DNA of 21,440 nt from Mesostigma viride (GCA_009746045.1 RPFO01000601.1:1-21440), one strand, 5' to 3'. Counted from the first letter of the stretch, positions 1-9,956 are shown. A program made the numbers and translations. The notes: generated from the letters alone by a model not told the origin.

Positions 1-2290
1 ATAGTCCCCCACTTTTTGAAAGAAAGAGTCTGCTGATTTTGAAGGGCAACAAAAAATAATGAATGTTTTAAGACCCACATTGATGGGAATTTTCTCGCTA
101 AAAGGGGTACTTTTTCACCAAAAAAAAATAAAACCAATCATAAACACATAGAATCATGCCCATATCTTATATTTTTCAATACTAGAGAGGGAGGGGGACA
201 TGCACCCCAAATTTTTCAGGTCATTTCTGACAAGCGCAGCCCTATTTGATGGATATTCCTAGATTGCACCTGGGAATGACGCTGACGGAGGTTTTTAGCT
301 AGTATTTAACCACACTAACACCCCTTTATTACATCTAAGCACGAGGTGAAAACTGGCCAAACCACACACTACCATCCTCTGCCACATATGGTACCTCCTA
401 TGTTCCAGGTTGACCACGTTCCGACAAGAACTGCCCAAGTTTACAACCATTTCAAGACGGCAACGCCACCCATGTAGACACTACAAGGAAATTATAGTAC
501 TGCATTCAGCCACCTAGCACCTCCTTCTTCATCAAAGACATCTGCAAAACTGACCAAAGCACACATAATAATTAACTCTTGCACGCGGACGGCAACGCAT
601 GCTTTCAACGTGGGGGTCATTGTGACAAGAACTACTCAACTGAAATTAAACTATTATTTAACTCATTGAAGTTGATGGGTTTCCTACATGCACGACCACC
701 TTGACAAGGCGCTAAAGGACACTCAGTAAGTTAGTTAGTAACCCCAACTAGTGCCACTTCTTATGCCATCCAACATGCACCAAAACCATGCTGAGTATGT
801 TTACAATGTACAAAGGGGTGCCGGGCCACGCACCTCATTATGTTCTTCATCATCCCTCCAGCAATGGCCACAGCCTTGTAAATATGTTCATAGCCTTGAC
901 TATGGTAGCCCTAATACGCCTAAGCAGGCATTTCCTATGGGTTTCTCCCAGGTGTAAGGTTGATTGCCAACTAAGCTAATTCAACTCAACAACACCTCCT
1001 AAACTGTCCTCCCCCCGGCATAGGATGACAAACTGGGGACTATGGAGGGCGAGGAACCAAGATGAACATGGTATATATAGCTTGCATGCAAGTCATGCAT
1101 GTCAACGATGGTGGCTCAGCACATTGTATAGTTCTTGTCACATCAATCATAAAAAAAGGAAAGCTCAAACAACCATTGGTGCCAGCTATCTACATGCAGT
1201 CACACAATGAATATCTCCAAACATCATCATCACTAAAAACACTAGTGTTCCATCCCTGCACGATAAAATGCAAAGAAACCACTGGCGGCCCTTCAAGCGC
1301 ATGAGCGCTGTGATGCCGCTGTGGCCTGCGAAGAGACACATCAATCCGGCTTCGCGCCAAAGTGGCGCCGGTAATTCCGGGGAAATTTTGACGAAATTCG
1401 GTGCACGCGGGAGATGTTGAGTGCAAATTGCAGTGCGAAGGCTATGGTAGCGTGAAAATTTATTGTGCACGGATTACGAAGCCATTTTGGACCGGATTTC
1501 GCTTGTTCGATCGCCATTGACGTAAGGAATTTTATTCTGCCAAAAAAAAGTCGGCAAACAGTTATTATTCATTGGCCACGAGGGGAAACACGCAGCTGGC
1601 GAGTTTCTCACGGCTCGAGCGCACTGACCCGTGCGTCTTCAAGGTAACCTCTAGAGCAGATAAAGACGCTTGCAATGTATCCCCACACTTTCTAACGATT
1701 CATAACATCATTTCGAAGAAACCCAGCACAGGAATTTCCTTATTTTTTGCGTTTCCACGTTGCACACAATTTTCGCGTAAAAGTCAGATTTATAGGAGCG
1801 CTGACTGGGCAAAATGCATGTCGTGGATTGCATCGCTTTTGCGTCGTTTCTTACATATATGACTTGTCTTGGGTGGAACAACATTGTCCGGTGAATAAGA
1901 TGCGGGCGGGGCTCGCTGCCGACGTCTTTGGTGTGCCAGGGGTGCGGGAAAACCAATGGCTACTGGTTTACAACGTCGTAACCCGCTATTTTTTAGTCAT
2001 TAACTGGCGTATTATAGTGCTTTAAGCGTCCAGCGACGGGCGAAAAGAGCTCTTACCACGACGCCATGGCCTGCGGAGGCATTCCGAGAAGGACTGGGGC
2101 GGGCGGGCAAAATAACACGCACCAGTGCCCGCACGTGGCCGGGGCACCCCGGCGTACGAGACAAAGCGCACCGTTTCTCCCCTGGGCCCATCGCCTCCAT
2201 CGCCGGGCGGCAAGTCGAGGAGGCGGCTCCTTCTCCCTATTCCGGTGCCTGTTTCATACTTGTGACCCCGTGACTTTTCCACCGGAGGCG
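1..2290. other. No gene supported; mixed-composition intergenic DNA
   Basis: I read both strands and found only short, mutually overlapping open frames (all under about 100 codons) with no recognisable domain, no convincing splice-site series and no RNA gene. The first ~1.25 kb is AT-rich. Around 1280-1470 and again at 2030-2290 the DNA becomes GC-rich without gaining a long open frame. A few short words recur (for example GACGGCAACGC near 472 and 589, and GACAAGAACT near 424 and 624), which may be traces of an old, diverged repeat, but I cannot delimit one. Confidence 0.55.
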
Positions 2291-2296
2291 TGTTAA

Positions 2297-2356
2297 TGAA
2301 TGAGCGGATGCATGCATGAATGAACGGATATATGAATGATGGCGGGCGGGCGGAGA
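2297..2356 (+). repeat. Degenerate tetranucleotide lead-in to the GGGA tract
   Basis: From 2297 the sequence divides cleanly into 4-bp units: TGAA, TGAG, CGGA, TGCA, TGCA, TGAA, TGAA, CGGA, TATA, TGAA, TGAT, then three GGCG, then GAGA and GAGG. The 4-bp register runs without a break into the pure GGGA array. This looks like the degraded edge of a tetranucleotide microsatellite that grew in steps. Confidence 0.6.
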
Positions 2357-3486
2357 GAGGGAGGGAAGGAGGGAGGGAGGGAGGGAGGGAGGGAGGGAGG
2401 GAGGGAGGAGGGAGGGAGGAGGGAGGGAGGGAGGGAGGAGGGAGGGAGGAGGGAGGGAGGGAGGGAGGGAGGGAGGAGGGAGGAGGGAGGGAGGGAGGGA
2501 GGGAGGAGGGAGGGGAGGGAGGGAGGGAGGGAGGGAGGGAGGGAGGGAGGGGGGAGGGAGGGAGGGAGGGAGGGAGGAGGGAGGGAGGGAGGGAGAGGAG
2601 GGAGGGAGGAGGGAGGGAGGGAGGGAGGGAGGGAGGGAGGGAGGAGGGAGGGAGGGAGGGAGGGAGGGAGGGAGGAGGGAGGAGGAGGGAGGGAGGGAGG
2701 GAGGGAGGGAGGGAGGGAGGAGGAGGGAGGGAGGGGGAGGGAGGGAGGGAGGGAGGAGGGAGGGAGGGAGGGAGGGAGGGGGGAGGGAGGGAGGGAGGGA
2801 GGGAGGGAGGAGGGAGGGAGGGAGGGAGGAGGGAGGGAGGGAGGGAGGGAGGGAGGAGGGAGGGAGGGAGGAGGGAGGGAGGGAGGGAGGAGGGAGGGAG
2901 GGAGGGAGGAGGGAGGAGGAGGGAGGGAGGGAGGGAGGGAGGGAGGGAGGGAGGGAGGGAGGAGGGAGGGAGGGAGGGAGGGAGGGAGGGAGGGAGGGAG
3001 GGAGGGAGGGAGGGAGGGAGGGAGGGAGGGAGGGAGGAGGGAGGGAGGGAGGGAGGGAGGGAGGGAGGAGGGAGGGAGGGAGGGAGGAGGAGGGAGGGAG
3101 GGAGGGAGGGAGGAGGGAGGGAGGGAGGAGGGAGGAGGAGGGAGGGAGGGAGGGGGGAGGGAGGGAGGGAGGGAGGGAGGGAGGGAGGAGGGAGGGAGGG
3201 AGGGAGGGAGGGAGGGAGGGAGGGAGGAGGAGGGAGGGAGGGAGGGAGGGAGGGAGGGAGGGAGGAGGGAGGGAGGAGGGAGGGAGGGAGGGAGGGAGGG
3301 AGGGAGGGAGGGAGGGAGGGAGGGAGGGAGGAGGGAGGGAGGGAGGGAGGGAGGGAGGGAGGGAGGATCGAGGGAGGGAGGGAGGGAGGGAGGGAGGAGG
3401 AGGGAGGGAGGGAGGGAGGAGGGAGGGAGGGAGGGAGGGAGGGAGGGAGGGAGGGAGGGAGGGAGGGAGGGAGGGAGGGAGGAGGG
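2353..3486 (+). repeat. (GGGA)n polypurine array, about 1.13 kb
   Basis: The plus strand is almost purely G and A for about 1.13 kb, built from GGGA units with scattered 3-bp units (GGAGGA). Apart from a TC at 3368-3369 there is virtually no pyrimidine. The strand carries hundreds of closely spaced GGG runs, the signature of G-quadruplex potential. As an uninterrupted homopurine tract it is also an H-DNA/triplex candidate. All three plus frames and two minus frames stay open through it because the unit contains no stop. Those frames translate as Gly-Gly-Arg-Glu or Pro-Ser-Leu-Pro repeats and are not genes. Confidence 0.95.
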
Positions 3487-3537
3487 ACTGCGTGCGTGCA
3501 AGGGCATGACGTGCGTGTGTGTGTGTGTGTGTGCGTG
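3487..3537 (+). repeat. GT/CGTG spacer between the two G-rich arrays
   Basis: About 50 bp separates the GGGA and GGGT arrays. It contains CGTGCGTG words and a pure (GT)9 run at 3515-3532. This is the only place where the homopurine array changes to a purine/pyrimidine alternating one, so it marks the boundary or nucleation point of the second array. Confidence 0.8.
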
Positions 3538-4800
3538 GGTGGGGTGGGTGGGGTGGGTGGGTGGGTGGGTGGGTGGGTGGGTGGTGGGTGGGTGGGTGGG
3601 TGGGTGGGTGGGTGGGTGGGTGGGTGGGTGGGTGGGTGGTGGTGGGTGGGTGCATGGGTGGGGTGGGTGGTGTGGTGGGTGGGTGGGTGGGTGGGTGGGT
3701 GGTGGGTGGGTGGGTGGGTGGGTGGGTGGGTGGGTGGGTGGGTGGGTGGGTGGGTGGTGGGTGGGTGGGTGGGTGGGTGGGTGGGTGGTGGTGGGTGGGT
3801 GGGTGGGTGGGTGGGTGGGTGGGTGGGTGGGTGGGTGGGTGGGTGGGTGGTGGGTGGGTGGGTGGGTGGGTGGGTGGTGGGTGGGTGGGTGGGTGGGTGG
3901 GTGGGTGGGGGTGGGTGGGTGGGTGGGTGGGTGGGTGGGTGGGTGGGTGGTGGGTGGGTGGGTGGGTGGGTGGGTGGGTGGGTGGGTGGGTGGGTGTGGT
4001 GGGTGGTGGGTGGTGGGTGGGTGGTGGGTGGGTGGGTGGGTGGGTGGGGTGGGTGGTGGGTGGGTGTGCCGGTGGGTGGGTGGGTGGGTGGGTGGGTGCA
4101 TGGGTGGGTGGGTGGTGGGTGGGTGGGTGGGTGGGTGGGTGGGTGGGTGGGTGGGTGGGTGGGTGGGTGGGTGGGTGGGTGGGTGGTGGGTGGGTGGGTG
4201 GGTGGGTGGGTGGGTGGGTGGGTGGTGGGTGGGTGGGGGGGGTGGGTGGGTGGTGGGTGGGTGGGGGTGGGTGGGTGGTGGTGGTGGGTGGGTGGGTGGG
4301 TGCCGGTGGGTGGGTGGGTGGTGGGTGGGTGCCGGTGGGTGGGTGGGTGGGTGGGTGGGTGGGTGGGTGGGTGGGTGGTGGGTGGGTGGGTGGGTGGGTG
4401 GGTGGGTGGGTGTGGGTGGGTGTGGGTGTGTGGGTGGGGGGGGGGGGGGGGCGGGTGGGTGGGTGGTGGGTGGGTGGGTGGGTGGGTGGGTGGGTGGGTG
4501 GGTGGGTGGGTGGTGGGTGGGTGGGTGCATGGGTGGGTGGGTGGGTGGGTGGTGGTGGGTGGGTGGGTGGGTGGGTGGGTGGGTGGGTGGGTGGGTGGGT
4601 GGTGTGGGTGGGTGGGTGGGTGGGTGGGTGGGTGGGTGGGTGGGTGGTCTAATCACTATGTCTATGGGTGGGTGGGTGGGTGGGTGGGTGGCCGGTGGGT
4701 GGGTGGGTGGGTGGGTGGGTGGGTGGGTGGGTGGTGGGTGGGTGGGTGGGTGGGTGGGTGGGTGGGTGGGTGGGTGGGTGGGTGGGTGGGTTGGTGGGTT
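3536..4800 (+). repeat. (GGGT)n array, about 1.26 kb
   Basis: Tandem GGGT units with occasional GGT or GGGGT slips, continuing the C-poor plus strand. It includes a G16 run at 4436-4451. There are three TGCATGGG variants (near 3651, 4097 and 4527), several GCCGGTGGG variants (near 4068, 4302, 4331 and 4691) and one non-repeat island at 4648-4663. The recurring variants imply expansion by duplication of larger blocks as well as single-unit slippage. Open frames on both strands (Gly-Gly-Trp-Val and Pro-Thr-His-Pro repeats) follow from the unit and are not counted as genes. The reverse strand is C-rich and could form i-motifs. Confidence 0.95.
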
Positions 4801-4855
4801 GGGAAGGTGTGCTTTTTATGATGATGATTAGCTAAGTTACATGTGTGTTATTGAT

Positions 4856-5935
4856 GTACATGTTGACATTGTATCATGGGCGTGTGCCCCGAAGTTTGCG
4901 TTCCTGCAATGTCACATAAGATGTAATGTAGATGTGTTGTTTGGAACCTGACTAGTTATCCCAAACTGGAATGATTGACATGCAACTATGTGATGAAACC
5001 CTTGAAAAACAATTACTAGTGACTGCATTTTTTGTGCTATGTTTGCAAGCATCTGTCACCTATTTGTCATGCAAACAGTCTGAATTTCTTGTGGGCAGTT
5101 AACATAGATGTTTTTATGAGCTGTGCAAAGTTCTAGGATTGACTGAGTTCATTGATATATGCCCCCATGTGTTGGAACCCTTAAAAAACCATGAAAAACT
5201 GCATTTTATGCTAGTAGTATTTATGCCAGCATTTGTCACCAGTTTGTTATCCAACCAGTCTGAAACTTTGTAGGAATGCTATTTGGGATGTTTTTAAAAG
5301 ATATGCAAAGTTCCAGGTCCAATTACTAAGTTCGTTTGGTGTCATCATACATGCGCTAATGTGTTGATTGAAACCCTTTGAAAACCATCAAAAACTGCAC
5401 TTTGGGGGTATTTATGCTAGCATTTGTCACCAGTTTGTCATCCAACCAGCCTGAAACTTTGTGGGCATGCTGCATCATTGGGATGTGTTTAGAACACGTG
5501 CAAAGTTCCAGGCCCAACCGAGCTCATTTGGTGTCATTATATATGTGCATCATGTGATGAAACCCTTGGAAAACCATGAAAATTTGCATTTTGGGGTTAT
5601 TTATGCTAGCATCTGTCACCATTTTGTCATCCAACAAGCCTGAAACTTTGTGGGCATACTGCATGGGATGTGTTTAATACATGTGCAAAGTTCCAGGCCC
5701 AACTGAGTTCATTTGATGTCATTATATATGCATATGTGTGATGAAAACCTTGGAAAACCATGAAAAACTGCATTTTGGGGGTATTTATGCTAGCATCTGT
5801 CACCATGTTGTCATCCAACCAGCCTGAAACTTTGTGGGCATGCTTCGTGGGATGTGTTTAGAACATGTGCAAAGTTCCAGGCCCAACTAAGTTCATTTTC
5901 GATGTCATTATATATGCATACATGCCAAAAAGTGC
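4856..5935 (+). repeat. ~185-bp tandem satellite, 5-6 diverged copies
   Basis: A head-to-tail repeat can be followed by its GTCACC landmark at 5055, 5235, 5426, 5615 and 5799, giving periods of 180, 191, 189 and 184 bp. A weaker partial copy precedes the first landmark. Each unit has, in order: GATGAAACCC, AAAACTGCATTTTGGGG, TATTTATGCTAGCAT, TGTCACC, TCATCCAACCAG, CTGAAACTTTGTGGGCATGC, and GTGCAAAGTTCCAGGCCCAAC. The later three copies are the most alike. Short open frames inside it are by-products of the repeat. The unit length is in the range of nucleosome-sized satellites, but nothing here shows a centromeric role. Confidence 0.9.
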
Positions 5936-6699
5936 TGAAAATACGGTATTAAGATCACTCAGCTCCCAAGAAGACCAGCATTTGATTGAATACAATAAGT
6001 GGAGCCCTGCCACAAATGCAGCAGTTAACAGTGGCCTTAAGGTTTCTCAATCCGCACGCGGAAGCAAGAAGCCTCCAGGGTGGGAGGGAGGGGAAAGAAA
6101 CAATTGCGGATCATTGCCTGCCTAGCTTGCTTAAGGCATGGCCCGCCGACACACAAGCTGACATCATCCTAAATGAATTAACACCGGCATGCGTCACACA
6201 CCGGCCTGAACAGTGCTGAAAACGCCACTACAAACAGCGTGGCCACGCACCCCCAGGCTAGTGTGTTAACCGTACTGGTAGTTGTACAAGGTTCCCAAGA
6301 CTGACAAACATAAAACGCGCCCATCAACCCCTTGGGCCGGTCCGAATCCACTTTACAATAATTAATCACGACTCACTAAATAACCCAAATCAGCCAAAGA
6401 TTCGGTAAGCAACCAGCCGACCCTACAGGTCCCCACCTAACCTCAGCTGGTGCAACCAAACACGAATCTTTGCAAGTGAAGTCGTATAAAACCTACAATT
6501 AATTTTCTCGGACCGCTAATTAATAACCACCGACCCTTATAAACAACCGGGTCATCCAAGGAAAATTCGGGCGAGCAGGAAACCCTTTGTACAAATCGAA
6601 TTAGTCAGCCCATGTCGCAGACAGCCTTCCACATCCAGGCCAAGGCATGGCGGCCTTATCTTTCCCGCATGCGTTAATTAAACTATATTCAGAGAAAAC
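5936..6699. other. No gene supported
   Basis: Unique-looking intergenic sequence between the satellite and its orphan copy. The open frames are short and overlap on both strands with no domain or splice logic. I see no repeat or RNA gene in it. Confidence 0.5.
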
Positions 6700-6836
6700 C
6701 GATTTTATGCTAGCAAATGTCACCATGTTACCATGCTGCCGAGTACCAAAAAAATTTTTGACCACATGGCATCATTTAAGATATCTGATTAGGCACCTTG
6801 GTGCCAAATTTGAGGCCAAACTGACCATTATTCTAT
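6700..6836 (+). repeat. Orphan, diverged copy of the satellite unit
   Basis: The words TTATGCTAGCA, ATGTCACCATGTT and a later stretch resembling GTGCAAAGTTCCAGGCCCAAC (here GTGCCAAATTTGAGGCCAAAC) occur in the same order and at similar spacing as in the array at 4856-5935. This is a single copy about 0.8 kb away from the array. It lies directly before a splice-acceptor-like sequence. Confidence 0.6.
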
Positions 6837-6857
6837 CTCCTGATAATTTTCATGCAG

Positions 6858-6986
6858 GGGACAAAAATGGCTTTTCGGATTGATGTGCTGGGGAAGAGGA
6901 AGGCCGCGGACAGCGATCCTCCCACCTGTGCGTCGCCAAGGAAGAAGAGCCAAAGGCGGCCGCGGAAGCTCAAGAAGCGGAACTGA
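6858..6986 (+). CDS. Small exon-like ORF with strongly basic NLS-like tail
   Basis: An acceptor-like stretch ending in TTTTCATGCAG at 6857 is followed by an in-frame ATG at 6867 and 39 codons to TGA at 6984-6986. The peptide begins MAFRIDVLGKRKAAD and ends PRKKSQRRPRKLKKRN, with two Lys/Arg clusters about 15 residues apart. That is the layout of a bipartite nuclear localisation signal. GC content and codon order stand out from the AT-rich surroundings. It could be the terminal exon of a plus-strand gene whose upstream exons I cannot identify, a gene fragment, or a short independent protein. No upstream exon is evident because the sequence before the acceptor is a satellite remnant. Confidence 0.4.
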   Translation, partial: GTKMAFRIDVLGKRKAADSDPPTCASPRKKSQRRPRKLKKRN

Positions 6987-7650
6987 GTCATGAGACGTAT
7001 GCGAGCAGCCCGGGCAGTCGCCAGTGAAGCACCACGTGCAAGTAATTTTCAATTGACGTACTTTGAGGGGAATCATAATAAGTGTTTGCTCAATTTCAGA
7101 AATTTTACTCAAATTTTCCAAATGTGATTGAATCATTGTATTTGTCAATAAATTAAGCAGGGGTCATCCAGCCTTCAGACCACGAAATTAGACCACCCAC
7201 AAAAATGGGGCTCATTCTGAGCTCAAATGGTGACATGTGTCAATATACAACTGCAGTTTATTTTGTCACTGTCACCGTTTTATTACATGAAACAAATATC
7301 AAGGAGACAACCAGCGCAGGCCAGAAATCGGGAGAATCCGGACCATGGTAGCTTGAGCCTGCCGTTATCTTGTCCGCGTGTTCGAGTCGTTCAGGATGAT
7401 GAATATGAACGCATGGTGATGGAAATGCATGTGTAGCCTCGTGCATTGAAATTATGGCTGGCTTACGACGTGTAGAGCGACTAGACCTAGACGGTGGGGC
7501 CGGAAACAGCTTGCTTGATCATCAGGGCAGTGTGTTTCGAGCCTAACTGGCCGGGAGTGTCTAGCGGTGAGCACCATTGCATTGCTGCGATCGCTCTCCC
7601 ACCATTTACGAGGAAATACCCGCAAGTGGAAAACCACTGAAAAGGTCTAG
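6987..7650. other. No gene supported
   Basis: About 660 bp between the small basic ORF and the 3' end of the Penelope-like element. Only short shadow frames are present. I looked for a GIY-YIG endonuclease downstream of the RT in the minus direction and saw none. Confidence 0.5.
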
Positions 7651-8400
7651 CTAGTCAGCCGTTACGTTAGTAATGCCATGATGCCAAACGTCCAAGAACT
7701 GCACACGGTGCGAAGGCAAAAATCCGGAGGACAGCACTTTCAAATGTGCGGCGGGAACCAAAAGCCCGCGTATGCCAGAAACATCGTGTTGCTGCAGCGA
7801 CGCGACAATGTGGACAACGAATCCAGTGCCAAGCTCAGAACGGCCGCAAAGGAGATCTGGCATCACAGGGTTCAGATGTGAGGAGATACTACGTGATCCA
7901 GCCGGTCCACGACCTGTTTGTAGAGCTTGTGCCAAGGGGCAGCACCGAACAGATGTGGGTGACGTTGCAAAAAACACCGGACTTGCATGACGGAGCGTAA
8001 TGTCTCGGTCATAGTCTTTGACCAACAAACGATGCAAGAGTTCAACAGGAGTCGTGATGAAATCGACACGATAAGAACAAAGACGGGAAAAACGATGCAA
8101 CTGACTAAGAACAACATCATATTTTGCTGTGTGGGAAAGGAGACTGTGAATATCTGGGTAGCGAGTAAAAGGAATTTGCTGATATTTAGGATCCTTGCGC
8201 TTATAATCATAGACAGCCGTACGCCAGCCCTTCTTCTTGTTATGGGTATAATGTGAAGATGATTCGAGATAATTGCAACTAGTATCCTCCGACGTGAGCT
8301 TTAATATGTGAGGGACGCTTGCGGGTACAAATGCCAGGCAGACCAGTGGTGATATAAAAATGGGTTGCGAAATATCAGGGTTGTCGAAAGCAATACATGA
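7651..8400 (-). pseudogene. PLE RT, thumb and C-terminal part
   Basis: The longest surviving frame of the element. It starts just after the YIDD region (DNPDISQPIF) and runs through LKLTSEDTSCNYLE, WRTAVYDYKRKDPKYQQIPF, TRYPDIHSLLSHTAKYDVVL, SQLHRFSRLCSYRVDF and LLHRLLVKDYD. That order (L-x-T ED-T-x-YLD; VYDKR; P-x-I-x-S; SQ-x-x-RF-x-R-x-C; L-x-x-x-GY-like) is the conserved PLE thumb. Beyond residue ~180 the sense frame seems to shift: another frame reads RCFLQRHPHLFGAAPWHKLY near 7960, more like RT C-terminus than the continuing frame. No catalytic endonuclease follows. Confidence 0.72.
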
Positions 8401-8968
8401 CATCATCAATGTATCGACATGTGTGGATAAAACGCCTGATGAAAACATCATCATTTGAGCTAGGCGGCATGAGATTCTCCATGAATGCAAGCTCATAAGT
8501 GTGTAGATAGAGGTTTGCAAGGAGCCCGGCACAGTTAGTGCCCATAGGGATGCCGATAGCTTGTTGGTCTACATTGCCCGCGAATTACAAATGAAGGTGT
8601 TATCAACAAGACATAAGAGATTGAACAAGGTCAGTCGTCGTGATAATATAATTATAAGCATCCCGCACGATAGCACCTGCCGCAATCCCTGATCGAGAGC
8701 CAGTGACGTTGCCGTGGGCTTAATTGGTCTGAGAAACACACACGTGCAGGTGGTTACGCCCGTGAGGCTTACGTGCATACAGACGAGTAAGGAGGCCATC
8801 TAAACGAGCTTTCAAATCGTGCAAATCGAGTGTGGTATATAGTCTGAGTGGTGAAATCATGCATAGGCCGGCATGGCTATATGGGCATAGGTATACGCTT
8901 CTCGATCTGCTGCTGTAGTTATAGAACGGCTAAGGGCGGCAAGGCGTATAGGCGTACTTGGGCTGAGT
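8383..8968 (-). pseudogene. PLE RT, palm part with YIDD catalytic motif
   Basis: Going down the minus strand, fragments in shifting frames read IDSAQVRLYALPPLAVL, MHDFTT, LYTTLDLHDLKARLDGLL, TRLYARKPHGRNHLHVCVSQ, then a stop. Later come NVDQQAIGIPMGTNCAGLL and ANLYLHTYELAFMENL. The catalytic tetrad YIDD lies at 8413-8402, inside RYIDDVMYCFRQP, and a TGA follows at once in that frame. Asp of HDFTT and the double Asp of YIDD would supply the three carboxylates that bind the catalytic metals. The motif wording (QxIGIPMGTNCAxLLANL) is typical of PLEs rather than LINEs or LTR elements. Confidence 0.78.
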
Positions 8969-9606
8969 CTATGACGATCCAACTACCAGCGCATTCATAC
9001 CCGGCATTCGACAGCACCTCCACCCATTATGCATATTATTGGCTTCGGGGAGAAGAGCATTCAAAGCATGGCAGATGAGTTTCGATAGAGGCATCAGTGG
9101 GGCGGAATGGGACGCAGCAATGGTGCGCAAAGCAACAGGAGTTTTGTGCAGCTTAAGAGTGTCAGAGATACAGATATGGGAACGTAGTGGTGGTGGCGCG
9201 TCGCTGCCGCTTAAGGAATATGCCCGAGCAACAATGTTTTGGCTGTGCAGAAAAGCCCGATGAGCAGCAGTGATACTGGCGGTGGACTGTGCACGTTGAA
9301 CATAGGTAGGGCTGGACGCCAACTCGTGTTGCAAAGTAGCAAGGTAGTGCTTCTTGCAGATAAAAGCAAAGTTGTTGGCACTCTTGTCAACACGCGTGAT
9401 GATAAAGTCCTGCTTGAAGTGGTCAAGAAGTGCTCAGTTATCTGTGGTGTTGAGCCAGGTGGTGCGATGGACCTGCCGGAGACGGTAATCAAGCCTTGTG
9501 AGACGTGCATTGCATTCGTGAGTGACAGCGCTGAACCACGGGTCCATGGCAATTATAAAGGGGAGCAAGCAGTTAACCCTGTTAAGAACGCCCAGCGAGC
9601 GTGAGC
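8969..9606 (-). pseudogene. PLE RT, N-terminal/fingers part with in-frame TGA
   Basis: One frame is open from about 9606 to 8969 except for a TGA at 9436-9434. Before the stop it reads DPWFSAVTHECNARLTRLDY. After the stop come FIITRVDKSANNFAFICKKH, then a helical stretch, then LKLHKTPVALRTIAASHSA and PLSKLICHALNALLPEANN. The sequence K-LHK-P-x2-LR-IAAS is the PLE counterpart of the RT fingers motif, and the DKSANN block matches the nucleotide-contacting ADK-type motif. A TAG at about 8967-8969 ends the frame, and the homologous reading continues beyond it in a broken form. Confidence 0.72.
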
Positions 9607-9673
9607 TCCTGCTGGTCTTTCACACAGCGGGATGAGCCAAAGTTGCAGGGCAGCAACCTTTTAATACATTCTT

Positions 9674-9886
9674 TAAGCTACTTCCTGCAAGGGTGGGAAT
9701 GTAAACGACACTTGCTCTAGGTGCACCAAGGGCACCTGCACTGGTCACCATGATGTCTCGGAGCTCAACCCAACTGAGGGGGGCCCGTCATGGGGGGGAA
9801 GATCATCATGCATGCATGGCTATACAAAGGCTATAGGGCATGGCTCCTCATCATGCAGAGAGTGACTTTCTGTATAGGCAGGGCTG
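9674..9886 (+). repeat. Direct repeat, left copy, before the LINE
   Basis: Begins TAAGCTACTTCCTGCAAGGG and continues with TTGCTCTAGGTGC, GTCATGGGGGGGAAGATCA, GGCTATACAAAG, AGGGCATGGC and CAGAGAGT. The same words in the same order occur at 11706-11905, with small indels. The two copies bracket the LINE body in the same orientation. It also abuts the 5' edge of the PLE. Confidence 0.85.
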
Positions 9887-9956
9887 AGCTAAATTCTTAA
9901 TGCATCATCCATGGCCATTATGGGCGCACATGCGCGGGGGCCGCGTAGTAGGCTAA

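Larger units (their letters stand above)
7651..9606 (-). mobile_element. Decayed Penelope-like element (reverse transcriptase body)
   Basis: Read on the minus strand, successive frames give the landmarks of a Penelope-like element (PLE) reverse transcriptase in the right order. These are a TRVDKSANN block (cf. the ADK motif), KLHKTPVALR-TIAAS, a HDFTT palm start, GIPMGTNCAGLLANLYL, the catalytic RYIDDV, and a thumb region with RYPDIHSLLSHTAKY and SQLHRFSRLC. PLEs copy themselves by target-primed reverse transcription and are relatives of telomerase RT. This copy has at least two in-frame stops and several frameshifts, so it is dead. No GIY-YIG endonuclease and no Penelope-type terminal repeats were found, so it may belong to an endonuclease-less type or be truncated. 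Termini are approximate. Confidence 0.8.

Noticed and set aside
2353-4800. Telomeric repeat tract
   Set aside because: The units are GGGA and GGGT, not TTTAGGG or TTAGGG types, and the tract is internal with different sequence on both sides.
2237-4831. Very long open frames (hundreds of codons) on both strands over the G-rich arrays
   Set aside because: They arise because GGGA and GGGT units contain no stop in most frames. The products are four-residue repeats (Gly-Gly-Arg-Glu, Gly-Gly-Trp-Val, Pro-Ser-Leu-Pro, Pro-Thr-His-Pro), with no start context and several equally open frames overlapping.
9239-9604. Plus-strand ORF of 121 codons
   Set aside because: It is the antisense of the PLE reverse transcriptase N-terminal region, whose motifs read on the minus strand.
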